A stretch of 64,000 nucleotides of DNA. Source: Streptomyces sp. CB02056. GTDB lineage: Bacteria > Actinomycetota > Actinomycetes > Streptomycetales > Streptomycetaceae. The stretch is from positions 841,147-905,146 of the forward strand of contig NZ_LIPD01000003.1 in assembly GCF_001905545.1 (NCBI RefSeq), in the 5' to 3' direction. Below the pieces are notes generated by a model that had not been told where the DNA came from, ran no database searches, and saw only the letters and a list, made by a program, of their open reading frames with translations. Below, piece by piece: positions 1-8,510 of this stretch (the first letter of the stretch is position 1; the number at the start of each line of letters is the position of its first letter). A program made the translations under genes and the position numbers.

Positions 1-70
1 TCAGGTTCCCGTCCGCGTCGTAGGCCCAAGGGTTCATCATCCGGTCGAACGCGGTCGCCCGATCAGACAT
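1..70 (-). CDS. partial CDS, unknown protein (N-terminus only)
   Basis: Only the first 23 codons lie in the window; the gene runs leftward off the edge. It starts at an ATG at 70, preceded by a strong GGAGGGGG ribosome binding site about nine bases upstream. The visible peptide begins MSDRATAFDRMMNPW and shows no family signature. It is divergent from the ABC exporter operon that starts at 285, so bases 71-284 are a shared promoter region. I do not recognise the product. Confidence 0.45.
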   Translation of the reverse strand, partial: MSDRATAFDRMMNPWAYDADGNL

Positions 71-183
71 GTCGATCGTCCCCCTCCGTGCCGGGGCGCT
101 GCTCCGGCACCCCCGTTGGCAAAGAGTCAGGCAAGTGTGTAAAGAGATTCGACAAAGGGTACAGGTGGATTCCGCTTTTTCTA

Positions 184-195
184 ACCCCTAGGGGT
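184..195. promoter_or_regulatory. 12-bp perfect palindrome upstream of the ABC operon
   Basis: ACCCCTAGGGGT is a perfect palindrome about 90 bases before the GTG of the first ABC gene, inside the divergent intergenic region. It could be an operator, but no cognate regulator lies beside it. A related CCCCCCTAGGGGGG palindrome occurs at 59770-59783. Confidence 0.3.
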
Positions 196-284
196 GAGGG
201 GCTCCGACGTCATACCGCAGCAGCAGACGGCCTCGTCATTCCAGCTCATGACCCGTACCGCACAAGGCCGTTACGTTTGGTCCC

Positions 285-1262
285 GTGTCCACAGCTGTCA
301 TCAAGACGGACGGCCTCACCAAGAGGTATCCCCGTGTCACCGCGCTCGACCAGCTCACCGTCGAGGTGCGGCCGGGTGTGGTCGGTCTGGTCGGGGCCAA
401 CGGCGCGGGCAAGTCCACTCTCATCAAGATCCTGCTCGGGCTCGCCCCGGCGACCTCCGGCCGCGGCGAGGTCCTCGGCCTGGACGTCGCCACCCAGGGC
501 TCCGAGATCCGCGCGCAGGTCGGCTACATGCCCGAGCACGACTGCCTGCCACCGGACGTCTCCGCGACGGAGTTCGTGGTGCACATGGCGCGGATGGCGG
601 GCCTGCCCGCCACCGCCGCCCGTGAGCGCACCGCGGACACCCTGCGGCACGTCGGCCTGTACGAGGAGCGGTACCGCCCGATGGGCGGCTACTCGACCGG
701 CATGAAGCAGCGGGTCAAACTCGCCCAGGCGCTGGTGCACGACCCGAAACTGGTGCTGCTGGACGAGCCGACCAACGGCCTCGACCCGGCCGGCCGGGAC
801 GAGATGCTGGCGCTGATCCGCCGGGTGCACACCGACTTCGGCATCTCGGTGCTGGTCACCACCCACCTGCTCGGCGAGCTGGAGCGGACCTGCGACCACC
901 TTGTCGTGATCGACGGCGGCAAGCTGCTGCGCTCCTCCTCCACCGCCTCCTTCACCGAGGCGACGGCCGTCCTCGCGGTCGAGGTCGGCGACTTCCCGGA
1001 GGACCACGGCCGCGAGCCGGGTCCGGCGGTCCGCGAGCGGCTCGCCGCGGCCGGACTGTCCGTCCAGCCCGAGGGCTCGCACCTGCTGCTGGTCCGGCTG
1101 GCCGACGAGTCGACGTACGACACCATCCGCGACGCCGTCGCCGGACTCGGCCTCGGCCTGGTCCGGCTGGAGCAGCGCCGGCACCGGGTCGCCGAGCTCT
1201 TCACCGACGCCCAGGACACCGAGCAGAGCAAGGGAGGGACGAACGATGCCGCTGCCTCCTGA
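285..1262 (+). CDS. ABC transporter ATP-binding protein (DrrA/CcmA type)
   Basis: A 325-residue nucleotide-binding subunit with a GTG start. Walker A GANGAGKST is at residues 37-45, the variant signature YSTGMKQ at 136-142, Walker B LVLLDE at about 157-161, and the H-loop TTH follows. The roughly 100-residue C-terminal extension is typical of drug or lipid exporter ATPases of the ABC-2 class. It overlaps the downstream permease by 17 bases, which indicates translational coupling. It is the first gene of a four-gene operon (ATPase, permease, ATPase, permease) ending at the hairpin at 3885-3922. The substrate cannot be read from the sequence. I believe the same arrangement exists at SCO3956-3959 of S. 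coelicolor (recollection). Confidence 0.93.
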   Translation: MSTAVIKTDGLTKRYPRVTALDQLTVEVRPGVVGLVGANGAGKSTLIKILLGLAPATSGRGEVLGLDVATQGSEIRAQVGYMPEHDCLPPDVSATEFVVHMARMAGLPATAARERTADTLRHVGLYEERYRPMGGYSTGMKQRVKLAQALVHDPKLVLLDEPTNGLDPAGRDEMLALIRRVHTDFGISVLVTTHLLGELERTCDHLVVIDGGKLLRSSSTASFTEATAVLAVEVGDFPEDHGREPGPAVRERLAAAGLSVQPEGSHLLLVRLADESTYDTIRDAVAGLGLGLVRLEQRRHRVAELFTDAQDTEQSKGGTNDAAAS

Positions 1263-2145
1263 GACCAGGTCCGCCGACACCGGCGTCATCCACGACATCG
1301 GCTACCGCGGCTACACCGGCCCCCGGCTCGGCCGCAGCTACGCCACCCGCGCGCTCTTCACCCAGAGCCTGCGCGCCGCGTACGGCCTCGGCCGCTCCGG
1401 CAAGTCCAAGGTGCTGCCGATGCTGGTGCTGGGCGTGATCACCGTGCCCGCGCTGATCTTCGTGGCGGTCTCGGTCGTGATGAAGCGCGACGAGCTGCCG
1501 GTCGAGTACGCGGGCTACCTCTCCATCTTCAGCCTGGTGATCTCGGTCTTCCTCGCCTCCCAGGCGCCGGTCCTGCTCTCCCGGGACCTGCGCTACCAGA
1601 CCGTCCCGCTGTACTTCTCCCGCCCGATCACCCGCACCGACTACGTCCGGGCCAAGTTCGGCGCCATGGTCTGCGCCCAACTGCTGCTGATGGCATCCCC
1701 GTTGCTGGTGCTGTACATCGGCGCGCTGCTCGCCGGGATGGACTTCGGGCACAACACCGCGCACTTCCTGTACGGCCTGGTCGCGGCCGTGCTGTACGCC
1801 CTGGTGCCGACCTCGGTGGCCGTGGTGATCGCGGCCGCCACCCCGCGCCGCGGCTTCGGCGTGGCCGCCATCATGGGCTACCTGGCGGTCAGCGCCGCGC
1901 TGGGAGCGGCCGCGGTCGGGATCAGCAACCGCAGCACGACCGGCTCCGACGCCCCACAGTGGATGTCGCTGATCTCGCCCACCGACCTGGTGGAGTCCCT
2001 GGTCAACGAGCTGTTCGGGCTCGGCGACGGCTTCGACCGCCGGCACGCCCCGGGCGGCCTCGGTCTGGCGGTGTTCGCGCTCGTCGCGGTGGCCATGGTG
2101 GTCGGCTCGTACCGGCTGCTGCTGCGCCGCTACCGGAACGTCTGA
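1246..2145 (+). CDS. ABC-2 type transporter permease
   Basis: A 299-residue membrane subunit with about six hydrophobic segments. The first spans roughly residues 58-78 after a basic N-terminal tail, and the last lies just before the C-terminal RRYRNV. It has the ABC-2 exporter layout of Gly/Ala-rich helices without a binding-protein partner. Its start lies inside the preceding ATPase gene (17-base overlap). Its stop is ten bases before the next ATPase, whose start is preceded by GAGGG. It presumably pairs with the ATPase at 285-1262 to form the export channel. Substrate unknown. Confidence 0.9.
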   Translation: MPLPPETRSADTGVIHDIGYRGYTGPRLGRSYATRALFTQSLRAAYGLGRSGKSKVLPMLVLGVITVPALIFVAVSVVMKRDELPVEYAGYLSIFSLVISVFLASQAPVLLSRDLRYQTVPLYFSRPITRTDYVRAKFGAMVCAQLLLMASPLLVLYIGALLAGMDFGHNTAHFLYGLVAAVLYALVPTSVAVVIAAATPRRGFGVAAIMGYLAVSAALGAAAVGISNRSTTGSDAPQWMSLISPTDLVESLVNELFGLGDGFDRRHAPGGLGLAVFALVAVAMVVGSYRLLLRRYRNV

Positions 2146-2154
2146 GAGGGCGGC

Positions 2155-3072
2155 ATGGCCACCATCAGCATCGACAAGGTCTCCCGCTGGTTCGGGAACG
2201 TGGTCGCGGTCAACGACATCACCATGACCATCGGCCCCGGCATCACCGGCCTGCTCGGTCCCAACGGGGCGGGCAAGTCCACCCTCATCCACATGATGAG
2301 CGGCTTCCTGGCCCCCTCCAGCGGCTCCGTCACCCTGGACGGCGCGCCGATCTGGCGCAACCAGCAGGTGTACAAGCAGATCGGCCTGGTGCCCGAGCGG
2401 GAGTCGATGTACGACTACCTGACCGGCTGGGAGTTCGTCCTCGCCAACGCCGAACTGCACGGCCTGCCCCAGCCGGGCGCCGCCGCCCGCCGGGCGCTGG
2501 ACCTGGTGGAGATGGACTACGCCAAGGACCGCCGCACCGGCACCTACTCCAAGGGCATGAAGCAGCGGGTCAAGATGGCCTCCGCGCTGGTCCACGACCC
2601 GTCCGTCCTGCTGCTCGACGAGCCCTTCAACGGCATGGACCCGCGCCAGCGGCTCCAGCTGATGGACCTGCTGCGCCGCTTCGGCGCCGACGGCCGGACG
2701 GTGCTGTTCTCCTCCCACATCCTGGAGGAGGTCGAGCAGCTGGCCCGGCACATCGAGGTGGTGGTCGCCGGACGGCACGCCGCCTCGGGCGACTTCCGCA
2801 AGATCCGCCGGCTGATGACCGACCGCCCGCACCGCTACCTGGTCCGCTCCAGCGACGACCGCCGGCTCGCCGCCGCGCTGATCGCCGACGGCTCGACCAG
2901 CGGCATCGAGGTGGACGAACGGGAGCGGGCGCTGCGGATCGAAGCGGTGAACTTCCAGGGCTTCACCACCCTGCTGCCCAGGGTCGCCCGGGAGGCCGGC
3001 ATCCGGCTGTACACCGTCTCCCCGGCGGACGAATCGCTGGAGAGCGTCTTCTCCTACCTGGTCTCCGCGTGA
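2155..3072 (+). CDS. ABC transporter ATP-binding protein, second in operon
   Basis: A 305-residue nucleotide-binding subunit. Walker A GPNGAGKST is at residues 35-43, the signature is YSKGMKQ, and Walker B is VLLLDEPF. It is a paralogue of the first ATPase of the operon and has the same kind of C-terminal extension. The ATG follows a GAGGGC ribosome binding site. Its TGA stop overlaps a GTG (GTGA, 3069-3072) that opens a short frame running to the start of the next permease. It probably energises the permease at 3149-3865, so the operon encodes two half-pairs or one heteromeric exporter. Confidence 0.93.
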   Translation: MATISIDKVSRWFGNVVAVNDITMTIGPGITGLLGPNGAGKSTLIHMMSGFLAPSSGSVTLDGAPIWRNQQVYKQIGLVPERESMYDYLTGWEFVLANAELHGLPQPGAAARRALDLVEMDYAKDRRTGTYSKGMKQRVKMASALVHDPSVLLLDEPFNGMDPRQRLQLMDLLRRFGADGRTVLFSSHILEEVEQLARHIEVVVAGRHAASGDFRKIRRLMTDRPHRYLVRSSDDRRLAAALIADGSTSGIEVDERERALRIEAVNFQGFTTLLPRVAREAGIRLYTVSPADESLESVFSYLVSA

Positions 3073-3152
3073 GCGCCGTCGGCAGGACCACTGTCGGCGG
3101 GACCGCTGCCGCCAGGACCGTTGTTGCCCAGGAAGGGGCCGACCGACCATGA
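3069..3152 (+). other. intercistronic mini-ORF bridging ATPase and permease
   Basis: A 27-codon frame opens with a GTG that overlaps the upstream stop (GTGA). It closes with a TGA that overlaps the downstream start (ATGA at 3149-3152), so ribosomes could pass through without a break. Seven of its 27 sense codons end in A or T, more than in neighbouring genes, and the DNA contains an imperfect repeat around GGACC. This suggests a coupling device or chance rather than a conserved peptide. Confidence 0.3.
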
Positions 3153-3865
3153 ACCCCACCGTCGCCAGGCTGACCCTGCGCGGGCTGCTGGGGCGCCGCC
3201 GCGGCCTGCTGCTGCTGGTGGCCCCCGCCCTGCTGCTGGTCGTCGCGGCCGTCGCGAGCGTGTCCAGCGCCGACCCGCACGACATGGCCAACAACATCCT
3301 CGGCGCCCTCGGCCTCGGCACCCTGATCCCGATCCTCGGACTGGTGGTCGGCACCGGGGTGATCGCCAACGAGATCGACGACGGCTCGATCGTCTACCTG
3401 CTCGCCAAGCCGCTGCCCCGGTGGCGGATCGTGACCACCAAGCTGGTCGTCGCGATCGGCGTCACCTGGCTGTTCTCGGTCGTCCCGACGCTGCTGGCCG
3501 GGCTGCTGCTGGTCGGCACCCAGGACGGCGTGGCGCTCGGCTACACCGTGGCCGTGCTGGTCGCCGGGGCCGCGTACAGCGCGCTGTTCCTGCTGCTCGG
3601 CGTGGTCACCCGGCACGCGGTCGTGGCCGGTCTGGCGTACGCCCTGATCTGGGAGTCGACGGTCGGCAACTTCGTCGAGGGCGCCCGGACGCTGAGCATC
3701 CAGCAGTGGGGCCGCTCGGTGGCCGAGGCGGTCGCGGGACAGAACGCGATCAGCTCGGACGTCTCGCTCGGAGCGGCCGTGCCGCTGCTGCTGGTGGTCA
3801 CCGTCGCGGCGACGGTGCTCGCCTCGGTGAAACTGGCCGGGATGACCCTCGCCGGCGAGGAGTGA
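3149..3865 (+). CDS. ABC-2 type transporter permease, fourth gene of operon
   Basis: A 238-residue membrane protein with about six helices. The first (LLLLVAPALLLVVAAVASV) begins near residue 19, and the chain ends in a short cytoplasmic tail. The motif LAKPLPRWRIVTTK between helices 2 and 3 is typical of ABC-2 permeases (compare YFSRPITRTDYVRAK in the other permease). The ATG has an upstream AGGAAGGGG and also overlaps the TGA of the mini-ORF. Transcription of the operon probably stops at the hairpin just downstream. Confidence 0.9.
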   Translation: MNPTVARLTLRGLLGRRRGLLLLVAPALLLVVAAVASVSSADPHDMANNILGALGLGTLIPILGLVVGTGVIANEIDDGSIVYLLAKPLPRWRIVTTKLVVAIGVTWLFSVVPTLLAGLLLVGTQDGVALGYTVAVLVAGAAYSALFLLLGVVTRHAVVAGLAYALIWESTVGNFVEGARTLSIQQWGRSVAEAVAGQNAISSDVSLGAAVPLLLVVTVAATVLASVKLAGMTLAGEE

Positions 3866-3884
3866 GCCCCGTACCGCACAAGCG

Positions 3885-3922
3885 GTGAGCCCCGGACACC
3901 TGTGAGGGTGTCCGGGGCTCAC
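3885..3922. terminator. bidirectional hairpin terminator
   Basis: A perfect 16-bp stem (left arm GTGAGCCCCGGACACC) with a six-base loop lies between the convergent ABC operon, which stops at 3865, and the MFS gene, which stops at 3955. There is no U-tract, as is common in Streptomyces. Confidence 0.85.
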
Positions 3923-3954
3923 CGCCGTCCGGAGCTGTAGTGCGCGCGGTCGGT

Positions 3955-5196
3955 TCAGAGGGTGCGGTTGCGGCCCGCGCCCCAGCCGGCCGCGCCGACC
4001 ACCAGGACCAGCACCAGCATCAGCACCAGGGGGGTCTCCCAGCCGCCGGTCAGCTGGCGCAGCGCACCCGCGCCGACCGGGCCGGCCGCCGCGACCAGGT
4101 AGCCGATCGCCTGCGACATCCCGCCCAGCTGGGCGGCACCGGCCGCGGTGTCGGTGCGCAGCACGATGAACGCCAGGCCCAGGCCCAGCGAACCGCCCTG
4201 GGCCACACCCAGGATCGTCGCCGACACCCACGCGGCGGAGACCGGCGCGACCAGCAGCATCGCGATGCCCAGCCCGTTCAGGGCGACCATGACCACCGCC
4301 AGCGCGCGCTGGCTGGTCATCCGGCCGGCCATCAGCGGCACCAGGAAGGCGCCCGCCACCTGCACCAGGTTGGAGAAGGCGAAGACCAGACCGGCCTGGC
4401 CGCGGTCCATGCCGTGCTCGGCCAGGATCGTCGGCATCCACGCGACCAGGGTGTAGACCAGCAGCGACGAGATGCCCATGAAGAGGCTGATCTGCCAGGC
4501 CAGCGCGGACTTCCAGATGCCCTCGATCGGCTTGGCCGGCGCGGCGGCCGCGGCCACCGCCCCCTGCCGCTCCTGGCGGGAGCGCAGCACCTGCGGCAGC
4601 CAGGCCACCGCCGCGACCAGCGCGAGCAGCGACCAGGCGCCGAGCGAGGCCCGCCAGCCGCCGCCGAGCGCGTGCTCCAGCGGGACGGAGGTGCCGGCCG
4701 CGAGCGTGGCGCCGACCAGCATGGTGGTCGAGTAGACGCCGGTCATGGTGGCCGCGCGGTCCGGGAACTCGCGCTTGACCAGGCCCGGCATCGACACGTT
4801 CAGCACCGCGATCGCCACGCCGATCACCACGCAGCCCGCGTACAGGGCCGCCACCGAGGGCAGCACCCGCAGCAGCACGCCCGCGCCCAGCACCAGCACC
4901 GCGCCGAGCACCACCCGCTCGGCGCCGAAACGGCGGGTCAGCCGGGGGGTGAGCGGGGCGCCGACGCCCTGGAACAGCACCGGGACGGTAGTGATCAGAC
5001 CGCTCGCGGTGGCGGAGAGGCCGAAGGTCCGCTGGATCTCGCCGACCATCGGGGAGACCGCGGCCAGACAGGCGCGCATGTTCAGCGCGACCAGCACGAT
5101 GCCGGTCAGCAGCAGCAGCGGATGGGCCAGCCGGGCGCGGCCGGGGAGCGGGGCAGGAGCGGTGACAACCGGCTGCTGGGCACGGGTGACGGCCAT
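3955..5196 (-). CDS. MFS transporter, CynX/NimT-like
   Basis: A 413-residue integral membrane protein with about 12 hydrophobic segments split into two halves by a charged loop (RSRQERQ, mid-protein). The N-terminal helix with LNMRACLAAVSPMVGEI and the overall pattern resemble the cyanate/nitroimidazole transporter subfamily of the major facilitator superfamily. I chose the ATG at 5196, preceded by GAAAGAAC; the frame extends upstream but that stretch is low-quality sequence. The FCD-type GntR regulator gene lies 64 bases upstream on the same strand and may control it. Substrate not identifiable. Confidence 0.88.
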   Translation of the reverse strand: MAVTRAQQPVVTAPAPLPGRARLAHPLLLLTGIVLVALNMRACLAAVSPMVGEIQRTFGLSATASGLITTVPVLFQGVGAPLTPRLTRRFGAERVVLGAVLVLGAGVLLRVLPSVAALYAGCVVIGVAIAVLNVSMPGLVKREFPDRAATMTGVYSTTMLVGATLAAGTSVPLEHALGGGWRASLGAWSLLALVAAVAWLPQVLRSRQERQGAVAAAAAPAKPIEGIWKSALAWQISLFMGISSLLVYTLVAWMPTILAEHGMDRGQAGLVFAFSNLVQVAGAFLVPLMAGRMTSQRALAVVMVALNGLGIAMLLVAPVSAAWVSATILGVAQGGSLGLGLAFIVLRTDTAAGAAQLGGMSQAIGYLVAAAGPVGAGALRQLTGGWETPLVLMLVLVLVVGAAGWGAGRNRTL

Positions 5197-5260
5197 GGGT
5201 GTGCTGTTCTTTCGTGAATGTGCGGGGGAAGCGGACGGCGGAAGGGAGGCTCGCGCCGTC

Positions 5261-5983
5261 CTACTTCCGGGCCGCGATGGCCGCGAGCAGCTGCTCGACG
5301 GCCGCGGTCGGGCCGGCGAGCAGCGCACGACACGCCGCCTCGGCCCGGTCCGGGTCACCGCTCTCGATCGCGTCGACCAGCGCCTCGTGGGTGGCCACGA
5401 CCGCCTCGGGCATGTCGTGGTCGCCGAAGGCGGAGGTCATCGCCTCGCGGACGGAGGCACCGAAGTAGCGGTACACCTCGGCCAGCGCGGGGTTGTGCGC
5501 GGCCTCGACGACGGCGGTGTGGAACTCCAGGTCGTGCTCGACGGTGGCCTCGCGGCTCGCCCGCTCGGGGTGCGCCGCGAACACCTCGGCCTCACGGGCC
5601 AGGGCGGCGCGCATCCGCCGGACGTCCTCGGGGGTGTGCCGCAGCGCGGCCAGCCGGGCGCCCTCGGTCTCCAGCGCCGCACGGACCTCCAGGACGTCCC
5701 GGATGCCGGAGCGCTGGACGCCGCGCAGCACGGACGCCGGGTCGCTGGTGGAGCGGACGAACGTCCCCTCGCCCTGCCGGGAGACCAGCATCCCGGCGTG
5801 CACCAGCACCCGGATCGCCTCCCGCACGGTGTTCCGCCCGACGCGCAGCTGCTCGGCCAGCTCGTGCTCGGTGGGAATCCGCGACCCCACCGGCCACGCC
5901 CCACCCGCCAGCTGCTCCCGCAACTGCTCGATCGCGGTGTCCACCAGGGAACGCCGCCCGGCCGCCTGCAGACCGCCGCTCAT
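5261..5983 (-). CDS. FadR-family GntR transcriptional regulator
   Basis: A 240-residue regulator with an N-terminal winged helix (RIPTEHELAEQLRVGRNTVREAIRVL, about residues 31-56) and a C-terminal helical FCD ligand domain (EHDLEFHTAVVEAAHNP), as in the FadR subfamily. The start is the ATG at 5983, which follows GGGAGG by eight bases; an upstream ATG at 6031 lacks such a site. Two 16-bp direct repeats lie 42-80 bases upstream and look like an autoregulatory operator. It is upstream of and codirectional with the MFS transporter, its probable target. Confidence 0.9.
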   Translation of the reverse strand: MSGGLQAAGRRSLVDTAIEQLREQLAGGAWPVGSRIPTEHELAEQLRVGRNTVREAIRVLVHAGMLVSRQGEGTFVRSTSDPASVLRGVQRSGIRDVLEVRAALETEGARLAALRHTPEDVRRMRAALAREAEVFAAHPERASREATVEHDLEFHTAVVEAAHNPALAEVYRYFGASVREAMTSAFGDHDMPEAVVATHEALVDAIESGDPDRAEAACRALLAGPTAAVEQLLAAIAARK

Positions 5984-6024
5984 GCCGGACCTCCCTTCCC
6001 ACCGCACACGCCGAAACCAGTCGT

Positions 6025-6063
6025 CGGTCATCCTACAACCGCTTGCCCGGTCATCCTACAACC
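6025..6063. promoter_or_regulatory. tandem 16-bp direct repeat, candidate GntR operator
   Basis: CGGTCATCCTACAACC occurs twice, at 6025-6040 and 6048-6063, with a 23-base period. It lies directly upstream of the GntR gene. The reverse strand reads GGTTGTAGGATGACC, whose TTGTA half resembles many GntR operators. The assignment is inferred from position and repetition. Confidence 0.55.
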
Positions 6064-6139
6064 CATCCCTGACCAGCCCCTGAACCCCCCGATCGGCCTC
6101 ACCCCACCCGCCGCCGGGGGTGCGTCTCCTCCGCAGACA

Positions 6140-6177
6140 GCAGTTCCCCGCGCCCCAGCAGGGGCGCGGGGAACTGC
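6140..6177. terminator. hairpin terminator downstream of the HAD gene
   Basis: A perfect 17-bp stem (left arm starts GCAGTTCCCCGCG) with loop AGCA. It lies 114 bases beyond the stop of the HAD phosphatase gene and before the GntR promoter repeats. The GTTCCCCGCGCCCC arm is a recurrent Streptomyces terminator sequence. Confidence 0.75.
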
Positions 6178-6290
6178 GCGGGGCGGAAGGCCGCAGCGGA
6201 TGGCCCGAGCGCCGGCGGTTCTCCGGCTTCGGGCGGGGTTACGGGGTGTGCGAGCCCGGGGCACGGCGCACAAGGGCCGCGCCGGAGGCG

Positions 6291-7136
6291 TCAGCGCTGC
6301 GGGTAGAGGTGCTCCAGGACCGCGGCGACGCCGTCCTCGTCGTTGCTGGTGGTGACGGTGTCGGCGACGGCGAGGAGTTCCTCGTGGGCGTTGGCCATGG
6401 CGACGCCGTGGGCGGCCCAGCCGAACATCGGGACGTCGTTGGGCATGTCGCCGAAGGCGATGGTGTCGGCGGCGCGGACGCCCAGGCGGCGGGCGGCGAC
6501 GGCCAGGCCGGTGGCCTTGGAGAGGCCGAGCGGGAGCAGCTCGACCACGCCGGCGCCGGCCATCACCACGCCGACCAGGTCGCCGGCGGCGCGGCGGGCG
6601 GCCTCGGCGAGGGCGTCGTCGGTGAGGGCGTGGTGCTGGATGTACAGCTTGCTGAGCGGGGAGTCGTACAGCCCGCCGCGGTCGACCCGGACGACCGGCA
6701 GGTCGGAGCCGATCAGCAGCTCGTAGCCGGGGCCGGCCAGCACCTGGCCGTCGAGGCCGTCCTGGTTGGCGGCGATGGCCAGCGGGCCGGTCTCGGCCTC
6801 GATCTTCTCGATCGCGAGCGCGGCGAGCCGCCGGTCCAGGGTGAGCGAGGTGAGCAGCTTGTGCGCGCCGGCGTCGTACACCTGGGCGCCCTGGCCGCAG
6901 ACCGCTATCCCGGTGTAGCCGATCTCGTCGAAGACCGGGCGGGCCCAGACCGCGGAGCGCCCGGTGACGATGATGTGCAGCGCGCCCGCGCCGGTGGCCG
7001 CGGCCAGGGCGGCGCGGGTGCGCTCGGAGACGGTCTCCCCGCTGGTGAGCAGGGTGCCGTCGAGGTCGGTGGCGACCAGCCGGTAGGGCAGGTCGCCACC
7101 GTCGGGGGAGACGGGGCTGGGGCTGGTGGTGCTCAT
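6291..7136 (-). CDS. HAD-superfamily hydrolase, Cof type
   Basis: A 281-residue phosphatase of the Cof/YidA group. Motif I is DLDGTLL near residue 20, with the nucleophile and acid Asp residues. The C-terminal motif FGDMPNDVPMF carries the Mg-binding acidic pair. The long insert between them is the C2 cap that sets specificity for small phosphorylated metabolites such as sugar phosphates or flavin precursors. The ATG at 7136 follows a GGGAG site. The gene lies 49 bases downstream of serS on the same strand and could be cotranscribed with it. Confidence 0.9.
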   Translation of the reverse strand: MSTTSPSPVSPDGGDLPYRLVATDLDGTLLTSGETVSERTRAALAAATGAGALHIIVTGRSAVWARPVFDEIGYTGIAVCGQGAQVYDAGAHKLLTSLTLDRRLAALAIEKIEAETGPLAIAANQDGLDGQVLAGPGYELLIGSDLPVVRVDRGGLYDSPLSKLYIQHHALTDDALAEAARRAAGDLVGVVMAGAGVVELLPLGLSKATGLAVAARRLGVRAADTIAFGDMPNDVPMFGWAAHGVAMANAHEELLAVADTVTTSNDEDGVAAVLEHLYPQR

Positions 7137-7185
7137 GGGCCGTACGTCTCCCGGGAGTGTCGCAGGTGGTGCTGGGCGGGCCGGC

Positions 7186-8460
7186 TTACTTGACCGGCTC
7201 GAGGACGGTCCGTCCGCCGAGGTACGGCCGCAGCGCCTCGGGCACGACGACCGAGCCGTCGGCCTGCTGGTGGTTCTCCAGGATCGCCACGATGGTGCGC
7301 GGGACGGCGACCAGGGTGCCGTTCAGGGTGGCGAGCGGGCGGGTCTTGCCCTCCTCGCGCATCCGGATCGACAGCCGGCGGGCCTGGTACTCGGTGGTGT
7401 TGGAGGTCGAGGTGACCTCGCGGTACTTGCCCTGGGTGGGGATCCACGCCTCGATGTCGAACTTGCGCGCGGCCGAGGCGCCGAGGTCGCCGGAGGCGAC
7501 GTCGATCACCCGGTACGGCAGCTCCAGCGCGTTGAGGAAGTCCTTCTCCCACTGGAGCAGGCGCCGGTGCTCGTTCTCCGCGTCCTCGGGAGTGGTGTAG
7601 ACGAACATCTCCACCTTCTCGAACTGGTGGACGCGGATGATGCCGCGGGTGTCCTTGCCGTAGGTGCCGGCCTCGCGGCGGAAGCAGGACGAGTAGCCGG
7701 CGTAGCGCAGCGGCAGCTTGTCGGCGTCGAGGATCTCGTCCATGTGGTACGCCGCGAGCGGGACCTCGCTGGTGCCGACCAGGTACCGGTCGTCCTCGGC
7801 GAGGTGGTACACGTTCTCGGCGGCCTGGCCGAGGAAGCCGGTGCCGTCCATGGCGGCCGGGCGGACCAGGGTCGGGGTGATCATCGGGATGAAGCCGGCC
7901 GCGGTGGCCTGGGCGATCGCCATGTTGACCAGGGCGAGCTCCAGCAGCGCGCCGACGCCGGTCAGGTAGTAGGAGCGGGCACCGGCGACCTTGGCGCCGC
8001 GCTCGGTGTCGATCGCGCCGAGGATCTGGCCGAGCTCGACGTGGTCGCGGGGCTCGAAGCCCTCGGCGGCGAAGTCGCGCGGGGTGCCGATCTCCTCGAG
8101 GGTGACGAAGTCCTCCTCGCCGCCGACCGGGGCGGCCGGGTCGATGAGGTTCGCCAGGGAGCGGAGCAGGCGGTCGGCCTCCTCCTTGGCCGCTCCCTGC
8201 TCGGCGTCGGCGGCCTTGACCTCGGCGGCCAGGTCCTTGGTGCGCTGGAGCAGGGCGGCCTTCTCGTCGCCCTTGGCCTGGGCGACCTGCTTGCCGAGCA
8301 CCCGCTGCTCGCTGCGCAGTTCGTCGAAGCGGCTGCCCGAGGACCGGCGCCGCTCATCGGCGGAGAGGAGGGCGTCGACCAGGTCGACGTCCTCGCCACG
8401 GACGCGCTGCGAGGCGCGCACTCGGTCAGGGTCCTCACGGAGCAGGCGAAGGTCAATCAC
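7186..8460 (-). CDS. serS: serine--tRNA ligase
   Basis: A 424-residue class II aminoacyl-tRNA synthetase, the usual bacterial length. The N-terminal helical coiled-coil arm, rich in [16 protein letters not shown]-like sequence, binds the tRNA-Ser variable arm. Motif 2 lies around [21 protein letters not shown] and motif 3 around the C-terminal [16 protein letters not shown]. The GTG at 8460 gives the standard N-terminus [12 protein letters not shown]; the frame extends upstream without support. The first 507 bases upstream form the DnaA-box region shared with pheA. No T-box-like leader was seen. Confidence 0.97.
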   Translation of the reverse strand: MIDLRLLREDPDRVRASQRVRGEDVDLVDALLSADERRRSSGSRFDELRSEQRVLGKQVAQAKGDEKAALLQRTKDLAAEVKAADAEQGAAKEEADRLLRSLANLIDPAAPVGGEEDFVTLEEIGTPRDFAAEGFEPRDHVELGQILGAIDTERGAKVAGARSYYLTGVGALLELALVNMAIAQATAAGFIPMITPTLVRPAAMDGTGFLGQAAENVYHLAEDDRYLVGTSEVPLAAYHMDEILDADKLPLRYAGYSSCFRREAGTYGKDTRGIIRVHQFEKVEMFVYTTPEDAENEHRRLLQWEKDFLNALELPYRVIDVASGDLGASAARKFDIEAWIPTQGKYREVTSTSNTTEYQARRLSIRMREEGKTRPLATLNGTLVAVPRTIVAILENHQQADGSVVVPEALRPYLGGRTVLEPVK

Positions 8461-8510
8461 AGGCCCAAGCGTACCGGGAGACCGTTCCTCCACCGGTACG
8501 GCTTTTTCCC

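Noticed and set aside
8461-8500. T-box or other leader riboswitch upstream of serS
   Set aside because: No T-box sequence or specifier hairpin seen, and serine T-boxes are not known to me in Actinobacteria.
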